DNA from: Hypsibius dujardini
Lineage: Eukaryota > Tardigrada > Eutardigrada > Parachela > Hypsibiidae
Assembly: GCA_001579985.1 (NCBI GenBank)
Contig: LRSR01007004.1
Span: 1-47,917 of the forward strand
Reading direction: 5' to 3'
DNA: 47,917 nucleotides
Below the pieces are notes generated by a model, which was not told the origin of the DNA, searched no databases, and saw only the letters and a list, made by a program, of their open reading frames with translations. The position numbers were made by a program, and so were the translations under genes. Of the stretch, positions 32,601 to 44,012 are shown piece after piece; position 1 is the first letter of the stretch, and every line of letters begins with the position of its first letter.

Positions 32601-35600
32601 GGTGTGGTCCGAATAATTTGTTTTTGAAGGAATTTCAAAATTGCGGGAGCAGAAAAATTCCGTGTCTTTAGTTTTCACAGCAAAAAAGCTTTTCTGAACA
32701 TTTTTGCAAAGGAACAATTTTTGACACTCTTGCTCAGAATTTAATTCGAAATTGACTGGTAATAACATGATGCCGTTTTGAAAACACGGGGCGCAGCTTC
32801 AGATTATTTCTTGGGTCTTGTTGGTAGATTTCTGGTCCTGTCCGATATAGCCTGTAGCTCGATTGCTGATCCCAAAATAAAATTAGGCTAACGCCAACCG
32901 GTGTGAAATAAAGTTTTGAGCGAAATAGTGTCACAAAATGTTCCTCTACACTTATTTCAGAGAACCTTTCTTTTTCGCAGTGAAAATCATAGAAAATGGA
33001 ATCTTCTGGTCTCCGCAACTTCGAAATTCGTCCACCACAAATATACTTCAAAAATCATCAGAAACGTAGTATTATCAGAAAAACGTGGTATTCATTTTGT
33101 AACCGACCCCTGACAGTTACAAAATGTTAAAATAGTTGCGAAAGTAAAATAAGTGATCGGTGCACCGGAATATTTAAATAACATCAATAAATTAGAAAAA
33201 AATTGACAGTCACTGAATGTTTTCATGAACTCGTGTCTTCGAACATGTAGCGCCTCATAGTTTTTGTAGAGATTTTTAATTTTTTCCTCTTGATCGAGCG
33301 CTTTCTATACGACAACCCAGCCATTCCCATCATATTCGGCAACAGCGGCAAACGATTGGTTTTAAGCCTGATCCCCTCAGATAAGTAAAGATAAAAATTT
33401 AAACAAGACCATCATGGAATGTTTTTTTGCAGGTTTGAGCCAACAATTCCAGAAATATAACGTGCCGACATTTGGCCTACCATACGACTACAGCAGCATC
33501 ATGCATTATGCTCACAACACGTTCTCAAGTGACCCAGACGACAGGCCCACGATTCTGCCGATCTCACAAGCTCCCTTCACTCATCGGCCAGAGAAACGGC
33601 GTATGGGAAACAGGATTGAGCTCAGCCCGGGAGATATAAACCGTATAAATTACATGTATAGTTGTCCGCAAAGCCTGCCATCGGTTTCGAAAAATCGCGG
33701 AACCGAAACGACAGAATGGATGCCGACCCCGACTCCCGATTTAAGCACCCTTGACTCAACGCCACTTTCTCAGGAAACGTTATCAAGTATGCAAAGCGAC
33801 AAATGCTTGAGTAACGGTTCCGCTTTGCTTTACGAGTTATTTTTATTGTAACAACAATTTTGCAGATTCTTCTTCGACTTATAACACTGCGCCAAGGCAC
33901 GTTCCAGGTACAGGAAGGCCCGGTGGTATAACAGGTAAAAGTGGACTTAAGTAAAGAAAATCGAAGACATTTTTTTCGAAGAAATTCGAGTATTCTGCCA
34001 ACATGTAGATGTAACAAAAAAATTATCCATTGGATCAGTGGTAAGCCATAATAAAAGCCTTATTAAGTCGCACATGGGGTTAAGCTTTGCTTGAGAACGC
34101 ATACTTGCAAAAGTAATAAACAGAAGTCTAGCGCTTCACCTTCAAAACTTTAAAAATTTCATCCAACCCACGAGAAGAAACGTGGGCGCCCAAGACCGAG
34201 GTTGCATTACCCCGTTAAATTTCAATGCTAATACGCTGACGTAAATACTCGTGAGATCTTGCTTCGCCGGTCTGTTCTTTCACTCTTCCGGCAATTTGGG
34301 CAATCAGCCATAACTGAGCATTTAGGGCAAATGCGGACGGTTAGGAATGATTCAAGGTCCGCTCAATAATTTGATTATGATCTCAGAAGGTCACCAGAAA
34401 AAAAACTCAGAATTTTGGGAGGGTAGTTTGTAGTGGGAAAGCTTGAAATCTTGCCGTCTTTTTATCCAAGAATATTCACTGCGTATACGCGTTTTAAGTT
34501 CTTACATGGCAAACAGCAGAATCACTTTCAGTGTTCAATTTCAACACAAACGGAAGAAAACAAAATTAGTATCTCCAGAAAAAACGGATTTCTGTAAAAA
34601 AATATTAGACCAATCCATCATATCAAAGATTTTTAGACTTTGTTACAATCCAGTTGGAGATGAACATTTTCACAAGTAAGCTAGCGAGACTGGACGTTTT
34701 CGCAGCATTTCCTTAGTGCGTGACGCTGAAGTCTCATTTCTGTACGTGGGATAAGTCGTATGGGCGAGTCATTCTTTCTGATATCAGCCGATGACCAATA
34801 TCCATAAAATTATGAGCCGACAAAGAAACTGTTCCCCGTTATGAATCACAATGTTGAAAAATTGTATTTTGAAGTTATTGAAGTTTAACCCGTTGAAAAT
34901 GGTTTTGCCGCATGATTTGTTTCAGAGTGCGCCTCGTGTTTCAAGTGTTGGGGCGTGACTCTGATGTTATACTTCTTTACAAACACTCCCAGTATTTTCC
35001 TTTGCTTTCAACAATAGCCTCAAGATTACAGAGTTAGCACGTTCCACTAACTTATGGAAAACACTCGAAATAAATCTTTAGGTTTGTAAAAATGCAATAT
35101 TCATCATTTTTACTGTCGACTGGCGATTTCTTCGAGTCCGATGACGAATACACTATACCCCGACTCGCCTTTGTGTTCTGTGCAAAACCAATAGATTTCT
35201 GTTCTGGCAGATTGATCGTTAACATTTTTTCAGTGACAATGGAGCAGGCAGCAGCCGATTTCTTCTGCTACTTTTACACAAACCAAACATACAGCTGTAA
35301 GACCGATTGTGAGCCAAGTGGAGGTGAACTAAAACTCGGAAACTTCAACAGCAATTCCAACATGAAATTTTACGACATGAACTGCAAAACGAATGTTCAA
35401 ATTCCATTTGGAAAACGTTGGGAAATTGGTAGCCGCGGTAGGTAGCGTCAAAATAGACGTTTAAACAAAGGAGCAACTTCGGAAATTCAAAAACCGTTTT
35501 ATTTGCTACAGCAATTGTCAGGGGAGTAACCAACACCGCTCACGACACGGAAATTATTACAACTTGTGCCTTCTACAACAGCATGGACTTTGACTGCAAT

Positions 35601-35800
35601 GGAGTAACGGATTGCAAAGAAGCTAATAACGAAAACCGATGTGGTAGTGCAGCGCCTTGGAGCGGACGGTATTCCGGTTCCCCAGACCAAGGTACTTCAG
35701 TACTCGGTAATGATATTTCGCTCGCAAACATATTGCTCTTGTAGGTTTCAAGTTGAATGGGACAATCACAAAAACCGGAAGTGATGCCGGCAGTGGATAA
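29651..35800 (+). CDS. Astacin-like pseudoprotease (HQxxH) with 8-Cys module (513 aa)
   Basis: Eleven coding exons: 29651-29653 (the ATG alone), 29724-29865, 30320-30447, 31185-31290, 31353-31473, 31538-31716, 33433-33786, 33866-33934, 35234-35437, 35512-35691, 35745-35800; 1542 bases in frame. A signal peptide follows the start, then a prodomain with FEGD (74-77). The catalytic-like domain keeps WEDRIIP, the three zinc His and HEQSRMDRD, but reads HQIMHAIGFWHE (196-207): Gln197 replaces the catalytic Glu, so proteolysis should be lost while zinc binding and fold remain. The Met-turn SIMHY (248-252) and astacin Cys are kept. A Ser/Thr/Pro linker and the 8-Cys module (about 368-494, FCYFYTNQTYSC) end the protein. 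The ATG-only exon is supported by ATG|gtgagt and the absence of another ATG in the signal-peptide exon. Exon 4 was placed by its Trp-Pro motif and phase. Likely a secreted binding or decoy protein; this is inference. Confidence 0.87.
30635..30942. mobile_element. Foldback/MITE-like element, about 95-bp inverted arms
   Basis: The left arm (about 30635-30730) and right arm (about 30838-30942) are reverse complements at most positions, sharing attcagctgttag-type and aaataaaccgtcaaaaacg sequence. The 110-base centre codes for nothing recognisable. It lies in intron 3 of the pseudoprotease gene. Target-site duplications are not clear. Confidence 0.65.
32138..33051 (-). pseudogene. Frameshifted coding-like relic nested in an intron, antisense
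   Basis: Three successive minus-strand open frames (33051-32734, 32768-32523, 32464-32138) follow one another in the 1.7-kb intron 31717-33432 of the pseudoprotease gene, with frame changes near 32775 and in a C run near 32528. Their composition is protein-like, including Cys words such as EQECQKLFLC and FFCSRNF that loosely recall a PAN-type fold. I recognise no family with confidence. It looks like a decayed, intron-poor gene or transposon remnant; chance is not excluded. Confidence 0.35.
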
Positions 35801-37702
35801 AAAAAAAACAAATTCATCAATAAGCTGGATATTTTAACTAAGAAGATTTTATTCGGTACCCCTTATACCGCGTCTGTTCGAGTGTGGTATTACTTGCTAA
35901 CGATTTGTACGTCCTGATATCAAAGACAAATTAGCTTGAATTTAGAAATATTCACGAGCCTCATTTTTCCTCTCGGTAATAGAGCCATGTTCACCACAAA
36001 CAACTGTAGTCGACTAAACAGATCGCAATAAACTCGTCAAGTTTTTGTGGAAGTTAAAACATTGTTGGCGTTGTCATTTTTTTCTCGGACGCCAGCGGCA
36101 ATTTTGTAGCATTGTTAGATAACTCCGGAAATACGAAAACTCATGCACAATTGCAATTTCTAGAGAGCATGACAGAATGTTTTTTTTCATAAATAATATT
36201 TTCAAATGTATTCCTCGTCTTAGGTTTTTCGGCGATGGACGAAAAAAACACTCGCCAGCCTGAAATAATTGTCGTTAGCGAATTCTTTTATCGAAAAAAG
36301 GTTAAAGGGACCAGTCATCCGCTTTTTATCTAGCTTTCGGAAAAACAATATTTTTAACGAAAGTTGCCAACTATCGGATTTTACTAGAAGCTGCTTAATG
36401 TAAATGTTAATGTTTCACCACAATGGCAACGAAACACAACCCTTCTCACAACAGGATTATAACCAGTCAAGCTGGTAGTGGGGTGGAAAGAAAGTGGATG
36501 CCACTGAGACTAAGGGGCTTGTTTGAATTATTCTCTCATTAACGCGGTGCATAATATAACCTCAAGCTGTTAGGCATCCATCATTTTGTGGAGCAAGAGA
36601 AATTACTAAGCTACAACCTAATAAGCCATTACGTTTTTAAAAGATATTTACATCTCTTAAATATTGAGCAGTACGCACTGAAAGTAGTATAACTTTCGAA
36701 CAGAAAATAAGCCAGAACAAATCAAAAATCGCACAGCCCAAATCGCCTGATACACATAACGTCGCACAGAAAAAACCGTCACTGCAAAAAAAAATTCGTG
36801 TTCTGTTCTTCGCAGTTCTTTGCTGACTAGCAGAACATCAATTTTTTCATTAACCTGGTAGTGACACATTTCACGCAGAATTACAGGTTCTGATAGTTTA
36901 ATGGCTGTTACATGTTGTAACGTCTTATTGTAGACCGGGTATAGACTGGAAATACAACTATACGTCAGGCGTATACACTTTTGTTTTGCAGTTCGGCCTG
37001 GCAATTCGATTTGTGCACGCAATATTTTTTTTAAGTTACACCACAGCCTTTGGGTTTGAATGAGTCATGCTTTTTATATTTCATGAAGTTGCGATGAAAG
37101 GCAGTTTGCTTTTGGTTTGTACGTAAGAAGTATGATTACTCGTTAATTATAAAACCCGGCAGATATTTCAAATACGTCAATTGCGAATGTCTAACAATAT
37201 GCTACAGCAACGTTTTACCTCTTCATAGTTCAGACCTGTTTATGGTTTGGAGAAAAGATCTCCCGCAATGTATGCGTGGCATCACGCGCGCGCGCCGACA
37301 GCTGTCTCGCGCTGTATCTCACATGAGATCGAGGGCGAATCGCTTTCAAAGCGATTGCACAGTATCTCGCGTTGTACGCGTCACTGTTACGTCACTGCGC
37401 TGGGTTGCAGTGCTTGATTCAGACTATAACAACAGCTTTAGCGGTACGGAATGTCGGTTGTGTGTCAGAATGTTGATGATGTTAGTTGACCGAAAACTGC
37501 AGCAGTCAAACCCCTTTTCACACAAACGCTCTCTTATAACTTTGCTTCCACAGAATCATTGCAAAGTTAGTTTGATTTCAATAAGTTTCCGACATTCCAT
37601 TTTTGATTTGGATTTGTGACAAATACTGGAGGAAATTTGTTGTTATTGAAATTTACTGATTTTTTACCAGGCCGTCTGATTTTGATTCCGTATTACTCGA
37701 AG
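35801..37702. other. Intergenic region
   Basis: No supported gene. Open frames at 36657-37022 (-) and 37242-37619 (+) have no recognisable family or exon context. Around 37260-37400 the sequence becomes locally CpG- and GC-rich, with a palindrome aatcgctttcaaagcgatt at 37338-37356. This could be promoter-related for the gene starting at 37703, or a transposon remnant. Confidence 0.4.
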
Positions 37703-39395
37703 ATGTTTTTTCTTTGCTCTGTATTGTGCACTGTGATGCTCTCCAGATCCCTGGGTACGTTACTTTAATCTTAACAATTTTATTCTTTCGAATTTCTCTG
37801 TTATTGTGCCTACTTCTTCTACAGCTCAGTCTGCAATTCTGACAGTGAAGACGGAAACCCGGACATATCAGGCAGCTGGTCAACCATCCAAAGTAGAACT
37901 TGTCATCATAGTGCAAGATAATTCTGTCTTAGATAATGTTTATTCTGTTAGTAATTCTCGGATCAAACTCCAATTCCTAATGAATTCGGCCAGTATCATT
38001 TTTCTTAGACATGTTATTTTATACTTTTGTTTTTTTTTATCAGCGAGCTCCAGTCATCCAAGAGGACATTAACGAATTTCGGCAGGCTGCTGGTGGCTTC
38101 TCGACCGAAGATATTGTCAAAGCTGGCCTGAAAAAATTTCGTCTAGGGTTTATGCGATCTGAGAACGTTACAGGTTTATAAAAGAGGCCTGATAAATAAA
38201 AACATTATAAAATAATTTTTGAATTTTTTATTTAGGAAAAAATACAACATCGACTCCACTACCGCCGAATGTAACAAACGCGGAGACTCTGTCGACTAGC
38301 ACGAAAGAAAATGTGATACGTAACCAACGTAAGACGAGGGGATGCAATTTCATGCCACATATTAAAATGTTGCATTTTCTAGAAATTTCACCGGCTAAGA
38401 CTGTAATGGGAAAAATTGGAGAGAACACCAACATTTCGGCACACTGCTTCTTCTTCACCAACTGCTCCTACACTTGTAAGACGAACTGTGACGGAGATGG
38501 ACATCCACAGAAGAAGTCTTTTTCTACAAATCCCAACATGCGCTACACGGATTACAATTGCACTGATGTCGCAACAATCAACGGCACTGCTCAGTGGAAG
38601 GAAGCTGGTGGTAAGAACTTTTATCCATTTTCCAGTAATGTTAAAATAGCCTCACAAAATCTGAATGCAATTTTAAATGATTGTAAATGGCCTGGTGTTT
38701 TATATAAAAAATGTTTGGTCATCACAGAAAAATAATATCACCTCCAGCTTAATAGACTCGCATTTCCTTTAAAATGGCTTACAGCAATGACTTAGGTGCA
38801 CTATTATTATGCAGATAGAGTGAAAATTCCGAAATCTACTGAGCAGACTTGAGATAAATCTGACGTTGATTTGTTTTGAATACACGGTTTTTTGTTTGCT
38901 TACTAAAATATTAGCCCGAATTAACTCTGGAACTATCAGTTAGCGCTTAAACTTGGGTCGATAACGTTTCGTCCTTCTTTCCAGGGGTTGTGAAAAAGTT
39001 TTTCGATTCCTCGCGAACGAACGAAATTGTGGCGACATGTGCATTCTATGAAACGCACTGGTACGAATGTTACGGAGTGGCAGACTGTTCGAAAGGTGAC
39101 CAGGGCATTTTGAGCTGCGCAGGTTCTGCACCGTGGCGTGGATTCTACGATGCCTCACCCCTTGGAGGTAAACAAATGGCGCATATTGACTCTAGTGCAG
39201 ATTTGAAGTTCGAATTTTTTTAGGAAGCGGCTGGACAGGAAATGTCACACAGGAAGCAATGAACGGCGGTGGTAGTTTTCCAGGTCAAAAAGGTGAGCCG
39301 CCAATACTAGTGCGTATAACCAAAATTTTTTTTACGTTGTATTTTCAAACTTGACAGGTCCTGCCGACACGGATGTTTTGCGGACGTGCAACTAA
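37703..39395 (+). CDS. Secreted protein with unknown N-terminal region and 8-Cys module (301 aa)
   Basis: Eight exons: 37703-37754, 37825-37946, 38044-38173, 38236-38319, 38383-38610, 38985-39167, 39224-39292, 39358-39395; 906 bases in frame. Residues 1-17 are a signal peptide. Exons 2-3 encode about 84 residues with EDINEFRQAAGGFS and a basic helix-like stretch, which I do not recognise. Exon 4 is a Thr/Pro/Asn linker. Exons 5-6 encode the same two-half Cys module as the genes at 26333 and 29651 (CFFFTNCSYTC; then CAFY, ECYGVADC and SAPW) but more diverged. Exon 6 has the same length (183 bases) as its counterpart at 27236-27418. Two short C-terminal exons add a Gly-rich tail and a last Cys. 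There is no protease domain. Several Asn-x-Ser/Thr sites suggest N-glycosylation. Confidence 0.85.
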
Positions 39396-41990
39396 AACAC
39401 CAAGGCGTTATGAATTTTGAATTGAGATCAATACGTACTTCTAGATTGCCGAAACTGAAATTGTAGAGAGACGAAATGCGACGATAAGTTCATTGCAAAA
39501 AACATTCCGACCGCTTGACAACTTTTTTGATTAATAACGTAAAGGGCTCCACTTTTTTAGGAAAAATTACAGCTGCGAGTGTTAGGAAATTCGCAGACCT
39601 GACATATACAGCTCTAAGTAATAAGAACGGACACCATTTCTTTTCAAGTAACGCCACAAGACTGCGCGCCGTGTTAAACCCGATTGCGACATCGTTGCGA
39701 CATCACATTTAACACAGCATGCAGGCTTGTGGCGTGACTTGACAAAAATCTGTGTCCGTTCTAAATAGTCAGAATTGTAGGAAAAATGAGAGGGATGAGG
39801 CGAACAACGTGACGCATGAGCTGGTGAGATGACAAGAGAATTAAGAACATGGGTAGATGTCAAAGTAAGCGATTCAAAATCTTGAACAAAGTTTTTTTGA
39901 TATGAAAAACCAAATGATTTGATATATTTCAAACCGCCAAGCTTGATTTTTTTGCTAAAATGAGTTCGAAAGCTGAAGTTTTGGGTTTTATTCCCGCTTT
40001 CGAATCAAGAAAAATGTAAAACTTTCCAATCACTTTCTGGGAATTTGAGACTGGGCCTATAACGGTGCCCGAGAAACAGCACTTTCGAGAATTCTCATGT
40101 TCATCGCTCCACCGAATTTTTTTAGGACGTATGCGACTGTGCTTTGTCTAAACAAAAGTGAAAGTCCTGTGATGCAATCTCACCTGAACTCAAATTGAAT
40201 TCGGAAGCGATTGGTAGGATTACAAAATTGACTGCTCGACAGAAGAAACACGCTTGGGGCATTTACGAAAACCCGTCAAATTTGGAAGGCTAATTTCTGC
40301 AAGCTGTAAGCAAATGCCTATACACAAATACCCAGAGTAAAGGTGGTAGATTTCGAACGGCTCTATATTCAACAAATTACCACTGCTTGTTGTAACGCAA
40401 AGACTTTGACCGAACTTGCAGGCATATTGTTAGTACTAAAGCGAATAGTGTACTATAAAATTCAGCAGTAAAAGAGACGAATGGACGTAGAACAACGAGA
40501 TTAAGCGGTGGTAACGATTCTCTAACGATTTCAGTTCGTCTGCTCGTCACGGATAAAATAATGGGTCCAGAACCAAAGATAGGCCTTTCAAGGTCTAAGA
40601 TTGGTTACGCCGTAGTGAACTCCCACGGTCCAAGTTCTATCGACCGCAAGATACTATTCATACTAATAATAATATTTATAATACAAATACTAATAATAAT
40701 ACTATTATATGATATTATAAACTTCCAGGGATATTGTTTGCCTTGCGATCGTGGCATTTCAAGTTGAGGGTAATCGAGCAAAATAACAGAATTATTAAAT
40801 ACGGAACAACTTTTTGTTCATCTACCAGAAGCTGGTGAAGCCCCACCTAAAAGAATTTTGTTAATTTCAAACAGACAAAGTAAGAATAATAACAAGTCCA
40901 GAATTTTTGTCGAGTAATGTTCAGGAGTTTCAGGCTCAATTTTTTGTTGCGATATCATGCAGGAGTTTTGCCTCTTTTGTCTGAATAACCAATCACGCCC
41001 GTACAGAGACAACACATGCTTTTGAGTAGAATGTTCGTAACGAACTCTTGCCAAGCGACAAGTGCAAGTCAGGCAACTCATTCAGTTCGTGCGATATCCA
41101 TTGTGAGTTATTGGTATTAAACACGACTTTCATCATTAGCAATACCCAACAAGCTTCTTTAGCTACTTGCAGGTTACTAGCAAACTTCTGATTTGACGTA
41201 TTGTGAGCCGCAAGACTACACATGTTATAAAGTTTCAATTTCTTAAAGCAAAAACCGGCCAAAATCTGCTCACTAAACACAAAAAATATACTGCAGTAAT
41301 TTGGAAAGTAGATTTGAAAATTAAGACTGAAATTCGGTACAGTGGAAACTGAAAACGGGCGACAGACTGAGTCAATCGAAGAACACGACAACAAATCAAG
41401 ATTTCTGAGCAAAGAAATACGTAATGCGTATATTGAGTTGATTGATTGATAAGCCGGTTTGAAATTTTCATCGGTCAAACAACGTGTAGTCTTGTTTGTC
41501 AAACCACAACAAATCAAAAGTTTGCAAGTAACCTGCAAGCAGCTGTAGTACTGTAATCAATGATACTTCACTTTGCTGGTGAGTAATTTGCTTTACGAGT
41601 AGGCGAATCTCAGCTCTTCTATGAACATGAAGAAATTAATTGTTCCGTTGGAATAACAGCCGCAGAGAACATTGTTCGTCCGAATCCTAAAGTGCCTCTG
41701 TTCAATTTCTTCCTTTATACTTTTTGGAATTTCACGAATGCAGATCGTTTTCAAAGATCGCAATTGCCTATTGTCTACGAGACGGGTGGCGTAAAAAAGA
41801 ATACGGCGACATTAAATATGAACGTATATCGCTGTTGACTACTGTCTGTTGAAGTCACTCTGTTATTCTCCCGATTGTGTTCGATGGTCGGCATGAAACT
41901 AGTTACCTAACAATTTTTTTTATTCAATTAACCATTTCCATGCAACTATCGACGGGCTAAAGACGGTTAATAAATATGCCTGTATTATTT
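39396..41990. other. Intergenic region with repeats
   Basis: Between two convergent genes. It holds an end of the 9.5-kb MITE family (40615-40632), an AAT-rich tract (about 40660-40720) and an inverted-repeat pair at 41164-41545. No gene is supported. Confidence 0.45.
41164..41545. repeat. Inverted-repeat pair, about 34-bp arms
   Basis: The sequence gcaggttactagcaaact (left arm) recurs inverted in the right arm near 41512-41545, over about 34 bases with a few mismatches. The arms enclose about 310 bases with a minus-strand open frame of no recognised family. It could be a MITE; target duplications are not evident. Confidence 0.5.
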
Positions 41991-44012
41991 CTAACCAGTA
42001 CAGTAATTGTTACATCGATCGCCGCTTATACAAAACGTGCAGCACATTGTTCCCAAATCCGACGTGATACAGTCCTCTGCTGACTGGCAACTGTCTACAC
42101 GCAATCCGTTGGGACTAGCGGGACAACGTGGAATGCTTTCTGAAGGAAAAAACAATTAGCAATTTGAACACTACTCAACAAAAATTCCGGACTCGTTATT
42201 ATTCTTACTTGGGCGTTTTCCCGCTTTCGACGTGGCAGTAATCATGCGTTCAGTTGACGTTGAGTCAGTTGATGTTGCCTCAATTGATGGTGTGTCCGTT
42301 GAGTCGTCAACTGAAGTTTGCTGTGTTGTGAGCGTCGTGGTAGAAACGGTGGTCTCCGTTGTCGGCATATCTGGTGCCGGGGTAGTAGGACATTCGTACA
42401 GGAGGTTGATGCGTTTTACGTCCAGAACACTTATGACGACCCGGTTTCCAATGGAGGCTATTCCATTGTTCGGCAGAATAGTCGGAATGTCCTCATCTGA
42501 CCGCCTGGCGAATGCGTTGTGCGCGTAATGTAGAATGCTGTTGTAGTCGTACGGTAAATCGGAAGTTATGCCGCGATATTTAGCAAACTGATTGTGCATA
42601 GCTAAAGATGGAAATTGGGTACAATAATTATCAGAAGTTGTGGCTCCTGCTGTTAGGAATATTTTACATGGAGGGATATTTTGATAAATTATTCGCACGT
42701 ATTGGTCCCTGTCCATGCGGCTTTGCTCGTGCTCGAATCCCAGGGCGTGCATCAGCTCGTGCTGAACTTCACCTAGCATGGTTAAACAGCTGGCTTGAAG
42801 GTTGATAAATTGCTGTTTTTGAGTTCGGCCAACGTATGAATAACACCTAAATAAAAGCGAGACATTTTTTCACAAGTAATTGGGCGGCTGAAAGCTGAAA
42901 CCCGTTGCACGAGTTTTTTTCGACAGGTTTGTAATTCGATAAATTTGTAATTCCAAATTGTCATCATACTATCATAGCTTCCAAAAACAAATTGTCAGTC
43001 TTTTTCTCCCAAAGACGTGTTTCTGCTTTTTTGTTCTAACATTAGGCGCTGCAGATAAAAAAAACCGGCGTTCGCGAAAAAAATTTCAGCAAAGAAATCA
43101 TGATGAAACATTGTTGTATATTTTATTTCGAAATCAGTAAACGCGCGATTGTTTTTGCATCAATTTTTTCATCAAACTTCTTGTTTTTATTGGTATGCCG
43201 TCAAGTTTGTAATTAACGAACCAAATACCCACCTGTCAGAGCTTTTGACAAAAGTGATGTATGCTTTCTCATCAATTCGCGGGGTGAATTTAATACACGT
43301 CTTGAGCATCATGTCTTTCATTGCGTCCCGAATCAGGTTGGTCTGAGTTGAATCTGGAATGAAAAGAAGCACATTAAAAGCAAAGTTTGGAATAAAAAAG
43401 TATGAATTTTCTTTATTTTGTGACGCACTGAAATCGTCCTCAGTAAATGTGAATGGCACGACTCCGCCAGGCCAAAGTTGGTCTTTGTCCTTTATAGCGT
43501 TTCTCAGGGCTGCTAAGTCTGCCTGTAATACATCAGGCACAAAATTATCGAAACGCTACGACATGTCCTGTACAGCTAATGGAATATTTTTAGGTGCTTT
43601 GGTTTCATCACGCGATCAAACACCAATCAAACGTGAACAATCCTCGCTTCTTATTGTGCTGAAGACAACTCATAAAAATACCTGGAACTATACTACGCTT
43701 ACCTTATCGACCGGTTTGTCTATTCCCGAAATGTCTCCTTCAAACAAGGCTCCACTCAACGAAGAGTCCTTTTTGCTTTTGGAATAAGCATACACAGATG
43801 GGGAAATTAGGTTGCGCCAATCTGAAAATAGTAGGTAACAATTCAAGCAATCAAACACGGTAACTTTATGATGTAACCGGATTATGCTTACTGGGAGGGA
43901 CTGGACGATCTGCCTCCCGTCTGACAACTATATGAGCACTAGTCATGTCCCAGACGTAACATGATGTTATAACCAACAGTACAACCATGGCGTGATGCGA
44001 ATTCATTTTCAT
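41991..44012 (-). CDS. Astacin metalloprotease with C-terminal WAP domain, second copy (391 aa)
   Basis: Seven exons on the minus strand: 43892-44012, 43703-43821, 43429-43522, 43233-43353, 42668-42846, 42209-42601, 41991-42139; 1176 bases in frame. It parallels the gene at 3328-7071 exon by exon, with identical 121- and 179-base exons. Signal peptide about 1-26; prodomain FEGD at 67-70; LWPGGVVPF at the catalytic start; zinc site HELMHALGFEHE (181-192) with Glu182 intact; all astacin Cys present. The Met-turn reads SILHY (233-237), Leu for Met. A long Thr/Ser-rich, probably O-glycosylated linker leads to a WAP domain (about 348-389, eight Cys with a central CC). The 66-base intron 42602-42667 would also read through in frame, but splicing restores the alignment with the paralogues. 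Likely an active secreted protease, with some doubt from the Met-turn change. Confidence 0.89.

Noticed and set aside
36657-37022. 121-codon minus-strand open frame
   Set aside because: No signal peptide, domain or splice context; treated as chance.
37242-37619. 125-codon plus-strand open frame upstream of the 37703 gene
   Set aside because: Composition follows a local GC-rich palindromic patch; no family or splice context.
40993-41538. 181-codon minus-strand open frame
   Set aside because: It lies within an inverted-repeat pair, has no recognisable motif, no exon context and a composition consistent with chance.
42232-42528. Val/Ser-rich plus-strand open frame
   Set aside because: Antisense shadow of the Thr/Ser-rich linker exon of the astacin-WAP gene.
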